From NCBI GenBank assembly GCA_945861065.1, contig CAMASI010000029.1, positions 1 through 45,252 on the forward strand: 45,252 bases of DNA. The letters are read 5' to 3'. Position 1 is the first letter of the stretch; each line of letters begins with the position of its first letter. Positions 42,657 to 45,252 of this stretch are shown here, in pieces. The notes under the pieces were generated by a model that worked only from the letters and a program-made list of their open reading frames with translations, did not search any database and was not told the origin of the DNA. The translations under genes were made by a program, and so were the position numbers. Source of the DNA: Klebsiella pneumoniae. GTDB taxonomy: Bacteria > Myxococcota_A > UBA796 > GCA-2862545.

Positions 42657-43126
42657 GTGCGAACTTCGTCGACCCGATCGTATTCCTCGATCGGTTGCAC
42701 AAGAAGGAGGTTCGGTACCTTCTGGTAGGTCGACAGGCCGTGATTCAATATGGCGCTCCCGTACAAACGATGGACTACGACATTTACCTTCACCCCTCGG
42801 CGCAAGACCTGGAGCGTTTGCGGGGCGTGGCGGAGGAGTTGGACCTGGAAGGAATGCCAGAACCGGGCTCGACCCGGCCCCTTTTCACACTGCTCGCGGA
42901 CGGATTCAAAGCCGACATTTTCCGTGCACGTGGGTATTCATTGCCAGACGGTACAAAGCTAGATTTCGAGGACATGCACCGCGCGCATGTCGTCCTTGCC
43001 GACGCAACCCTGACGGTGCATGTGCCGTGTCTGGCAGACCTGATCCGCACGAAGCAGCTGCGCGATTCGCCGCGCGACCGCGAGGACTTGGCGTATCTGC
43101 GGCTAATCGCTGCCCGAAGTGCGTAG
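42653..43126 (+). CDS. Nucleotidyltransferase-like protein (AbiEii/MNT type)
   Basis: A 157-residue protein with a Pol-beta-like nucleotidyltransferase core: RYLLVGRQAVIQYGAPVQTM then DYDIYLHPS. The second motif Asp-x-Asp is present; the first motif, normally GG or GS, is GR, so activity may differ. Later GFKADIFRARGY fits the third acidic position. It overlaps the 62-residue gene by 4 nt (ATGA) and resembles two-gene toxin-antitoxin modules in which a nucleotidyltransferase inactivates tRNA or the partner. It lies between housekeeping genes, so it may be a recent insertion. Similar genes also occur outside toxin systems. Confidence 0.7.
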   Translation: MSANFVDPIVFLDRLHKKEVRYLLVGRQAVIQYGAPVQTMDYDIYLHPSAQDLERLRGVAEELDLEGMPEPGSTRPLFTLLADGFKADIFRARGYSLPDGTKLDFEDMHRAHVVLADATLTVHVPCLADLIRTKQLRDSPRDREDLAYLRLIAARSA

Positions 43127-43168
43127 CGCGTACAGGCCATCGCCATCATCGGCCTCGCACCCACGAAA

Positions 43169-44257
43169 CTACCTAACCTGCCGGTGCAACAGGCCCAAGG
43201 CCTCCCCCGCTTGCGCTTCGGACACCTCCCACCACGCCACCTCACCCGCCGAACCACAGTGAGTCACGCCGATTCCCGCGTCTGACAGCGCCGCATCCAC
43301 GGTCGTTATTGTCACCCCCTGTTCGCCCACTGCGCCGCCGACCAGACTGACCACCGTGCAGGACACCGCGCCAGGCATGTCGCCACCGTGGCTGTTCCTC
43401 GTATCCAACCACAACCAGCCCGCTGACCTCCGACGAAGCCTGACCCCTCGGGAAAGCGCGCCGATTTCGCCTTCGGGCACCCGGGTCAGCCGGTCCACCG
43501 CACAACCCACAGGCGAATCGGACGGCGGAACCGGGCCCACGCGAGTGCCCTCGCCTGTCCGGAAGGTTGCCGATGCCTGAAGAACGACACCCCGCTCCAT
43601 CGCAAAACGCACCGCGTCCTCAAACAATACCGTTGCGCCGGCCCGCGACAGTTCCCACATGTGTTGGGGCGACAGCGCGGCGATGCGACGAGCGCCTGGT
43701 ACGATTCGCGGATCCGCCGTCCACACACCGTCTACGTCGGAACAAATCTCACAATGCTCTGCACCGAGCGCGGCGGCCAGGACCACCGCCGTTGTGTCCG
43801 ACCCACCGCGTCCCAAGGTGGTCACCTCCCGTTCGCGGCTCACCCCTTGAAACCCAGCGACGATCGGCACCTCACCAGCCTCCAACGCAGCCAGAAGGCG
43901 CTGGGGCCGGACCTCCACGATGCGCGCGTCGGCGTGTTGCTCATCGGTCACGATTCCGGACTGCGAACCCGTCAGACTCCGAGCAGGTACGCCGCGGGCT
44001 CGAAGCGCCATCGCAAGGAGCGACATCGTGACGCGTTCGCCAACCGAGACCAACATGTCGAGTTCCCTGCGATCGGGCCTGTCCGACACCTGGTGCGCCA
44101 GCGCGAGAATTTGGTTCGTGCTGTCCCCCATGGCAGACACCACCACCACAGGGCGGAGGCCTGCGGCCAGCGTCGCCGCCACGCGATCTGCAACGCGCTG
44201 CAGCCGATCGAGGTCGGCGACCGACGAGCCCCCGTATTTCTGGACGACCACACGCAC
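43169..44257 (-). CDS. lysC: Aspartate kinase
   Basis: A 362-residue enzyme for the first step of the aspartate family (Lys, Thr, Met, diaminopimelate). Seen: [11 protein letters not shown] at the N-terminus, [62 protein letters not shown] (read in two parts) and [18 protein letters not shown]. The C-terminal regulatory part is only about 120 residues, shorter than the usual ~160 with two ACT domains, so feedback control may be reduced. The start is GTG 44257 (or GTG 44251); a longer frame upstream is not conserved and runs into pssA. TATAAT stands 7 nt before the GTG, implying a nearly leaderless message. Divergent from pssA. Confidence 0.92.
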   Translation of the reverse strand: MRVVVQKYGGSSVADLDRLQRVADRVAATLAAGLRPVVVVSAMGDSTNQILALAHQVSDRPDRRELDMLVSVGERVTMSLLAMALRARGVPARSLTGSQSGIVTDEQHADARIVEVRPQRLLAALEAGEVPIVAGFQGVSREREVTTLGRGGSDTTAVVLAAALGAEHCEICSDVDGVWTADPRIVPGARRIAALSPQHMWELSRAGATVLFEDAVRFAMERGVVLQASATFRTGEGTRVGPVPPSDSPVGCAVDRLTRVPEGEIGALSRGVRLRRRSAGWLWLDTRNSHGGDMPGAVSCTVVSLVGGAVGEQGVTITTVDAALSDAGIGVTHCGSAGEVAWWEVSEAQAGEALGLLHRQVR

Positions 44258-44264
44258 GGCGCCG

Positions 44265-44287
44265 ATTATACCGGGCTCGGTGCCGAG
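44265..44287. promoter_or_regulatory. Compact divergent promoter region between lysC and pssA
   Basis: Only 37 nt separate lysC (44257) and pssA (44295). On the minus strand a perfect TATAAT (44270-44265) lies 7 nt before the lysC GTG, which would place transcription start at or beside the start codon. A perfect 5-bp-arm palindrome CTCGG-TG-CCGAG (44276-44287) overlaps the pssA ribosome site (GAGG). No good -35 box is seen on the lysC side. Confidence 0.4.
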
Positions 44288-44294
44288 GCCGACT

Positions 44295-45107
44295 GTGATC
44301 CGACACTTCCTCAATCCGCCCAATTGGTTCACGGCTGCAAGCCTGTTGTGCTCGACGCTTGCGATGTCCAAGCTCGTCGGCGCACCCGTAGACGCCGATA
44401 CGCTCGCACGCTGCGCTGTCCTCGTGATCTTTGGTGGCATTTTCGACATGCTCGATGGGCGGGTCGCGAGGTTTACCGGCCGCCACAGCGAGTTCGGGGT
44501 GCAACTCGACACCATCGCCGACTTTGTCGGCTTCGGCGTGGCGCCTGCATTGCTTGCATGGGCGTGGAGTCTGCACCAACTCGGGTCGATCGGGTTGGCG
44601 GTCACCTTTTGGTACGTCGTGTGCACGGCGTTCCGACTCGCACGGTTCAACGTCGCTACCAAAGACCTAAGCTGGCCGTTCAAGGGGCATAGCCAAGGCC
44701 TCACAAGCACAATGAGCGGAGGCGCCTTCGTCACCTTCTGCTGGGTGGCCAACGATTACGCCGCGGCGTGGATGCATCCGTCCCCTACGCTGGTTGCCGT
44801 TTTCCTCGCCGCACTCGGCCTGATGATGGTGTCCTCGCTACCGTTCCGCAGCTTCCGCGACATCAAAGGAAATCGCACCGCGCGGCGAATCTTGGCGCCG
44901 TGTATGGCGCTGTGCCTCGTCGGCGCCGTGGCCTTCGACGTCAGCCTGTTCTGGGGCCTTGGGGCAATGTTGTACCTGAGCGTCGGGCTCGTCGATGGCG
45001 TGGTGGTCGCCGTCCACCACCGCTATCTAGGCCGCGCGCTGCTGCTCGATGAGTTGCAAGAGGCACTCGTCGAGGAAGAACCGGAAGCCGACGAGGCAGA
45101 GGTCTAG
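44295..45107 (+). CDS. pssA: CDP-diacylglycerol--serine O-phosphatidyltransferase
   Basis: A 270-residue membrane enzyme making phosphatidylserine, on the path to phosphatidylethanolamine. The CDP-alcohol phosphatidyltransferase motif is D-G-x2-A-R-x8-G-x3-D-x3-D, seen as [15 protein letters not shown] then VQLDTIAD. Start motif [23 protein letters not shown] is the PssA-type signature; several hydrophobic spans follow (about 20-40, 80-100, 140-160, 190-230). GTG 44295 has GAGG 6 nt upstream; the longer upstream frame overlaps lysC and is not used. The acidic tail ([12 protein letters not shown]) is unusual. A short gene-free stretch of 145 nt ends the window. Confidence 0.9.
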   Translation: MIRHFLNPPNWFTAASLLCSTLAMSKLVGAPVDADTLARCAVLVIFGGIFDMLDGRVARFTGRHSEFGVQLDTIADFVGFGVAPALLAWAWSLHQLGSIGLAVTFWYVVCTAFRLARFNVATKDLSWPFKGHSQGLTSTMSGGAFVTFCWVANDYAAAWMHPSPTLVAVFLAALGLMMVSSLPFRSFRDIKGNRTARRILAPCMALCLVGAVAFDVSLFWGLGAMLYLSVGLVDGVVVAVHHRYLGRALLLDELQEALVEEEPEADEAEV

Positions 45108-45252
45108 CAGCCTGTCGGAGATTGCGCACCTGCTGCGGGAGGCGATGCCATCCGCGGGACTTCGTCACGGGGACCCCACCCTCGGTCGGAGTGCGTCAAG
45201 CACGCCTTCCCTCGGGTTGCACCCCGTTCCTCGTCCGGCGGCGGCCTCACCT

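Noticed and set aside
43920..44294. Extension of the pssA frame into lysC
   Set aside because: Antisense to conserved lysC codons; GAGG before GTG 44295 and the family start motif define the start.
45108..45252. Possible start of another gene at the right edge
   Set aside because: No start with a ribosome site or conserved pattern is visible in the last 145 bases.
1..45252. tRNA or rRNA genes, CRISPR arrays, insertion sequences
   Set aside because: No cloverleaf-like segment, regular spaced repeat or transposase-like frame was found by eye; a covariance search would be needed to exclude small RNAs.

Overview
The window is a GC-rich, gene-dense piece of a bacterial chromosome with no gap over 300 bases. 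The mix suggests an uncultured relative of the Myxococcota/deltaproteobacteria. Supporting signs are predicted lipoproteins, a secreted Cys-rich protein, a TPR protein whose N-terminus resembles gliding-motility-type proteins, a four-helix-bundle gene remnant of the kind scattered through those genomes, and the cdaA-cdaR-glmM cluster. This placement is inference; there is no rRNA or other marker to fix it.

Left part (1-21 kb, mixed strands): a four-helix-bundle pseudogene, a NamZ/DUF1343 cell-wall hydrolase, a secreted 10-Cys protein, a class IV aminotransferase, and a plus-strand run of class III aminotransferase, glutaryl-CoA dehydrogenase, MurL and MurD2. The last pair forms the alternative route that puts L-Glu on UDP-MurNAc-L-Ala and then epimerises it. 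Next, on the minus strand, come a fused glycyl-tRNA synthetase (glyQ+glyS in one chain) and a PPDK-like protein, then a lipoprotein gene (plus), coaX (minus), and a plus-strand run of a double-DTG aspartic peptidase with TPRs, a thermonuclease with a lamin-tail-like tail, a Tpt1/KptA-like+NUDIX fusion, and an unknown protein.

Middle and right part (21-42.3 kb): nineteen consecutive minus-strand genes, most joined by 4-nt ATGA/GTGA stop-start overlaps. In transcription order: M23 peptidase, unknown, mutY, cinA-like, TPR protein, coaD, TlpA-like, glmS, GNAT-like, folP, cdaA, cdaR, glmM, nnrE/D, tsaE, cysteine desulfurase, unknown, a large coiled-coil lipoprotein, and last a peroxiredoxin. The run joins amino-sugar supply (GlmS, GlmM), c-di-AMP synthesis (CdaA/CdaR), cofactors (folate, CoA, NAD(P)HX repair), tRNA modification and redox functions. 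The far right has a small two-gene nucleotidyltransferase module (toxin-antitoxin-like), then lysC and pssA, divergent across 37 nt.

The most striking result is the last gene of the long run. It is a Bcp/PrxQ-type peroxiredoxin with an in-frame TGA exactly at the peroxidatic cysteine (codon 46), followed at the right distance by a good bacterial SECIS-like hairpin: a selenoprotein that ordinary gene calling would truncate. Also notable are coaD, which appears to start at ATT, the MurL-MurD2 pair, and the KptA-NUDIX fusion with a broken catalytic tetrad.
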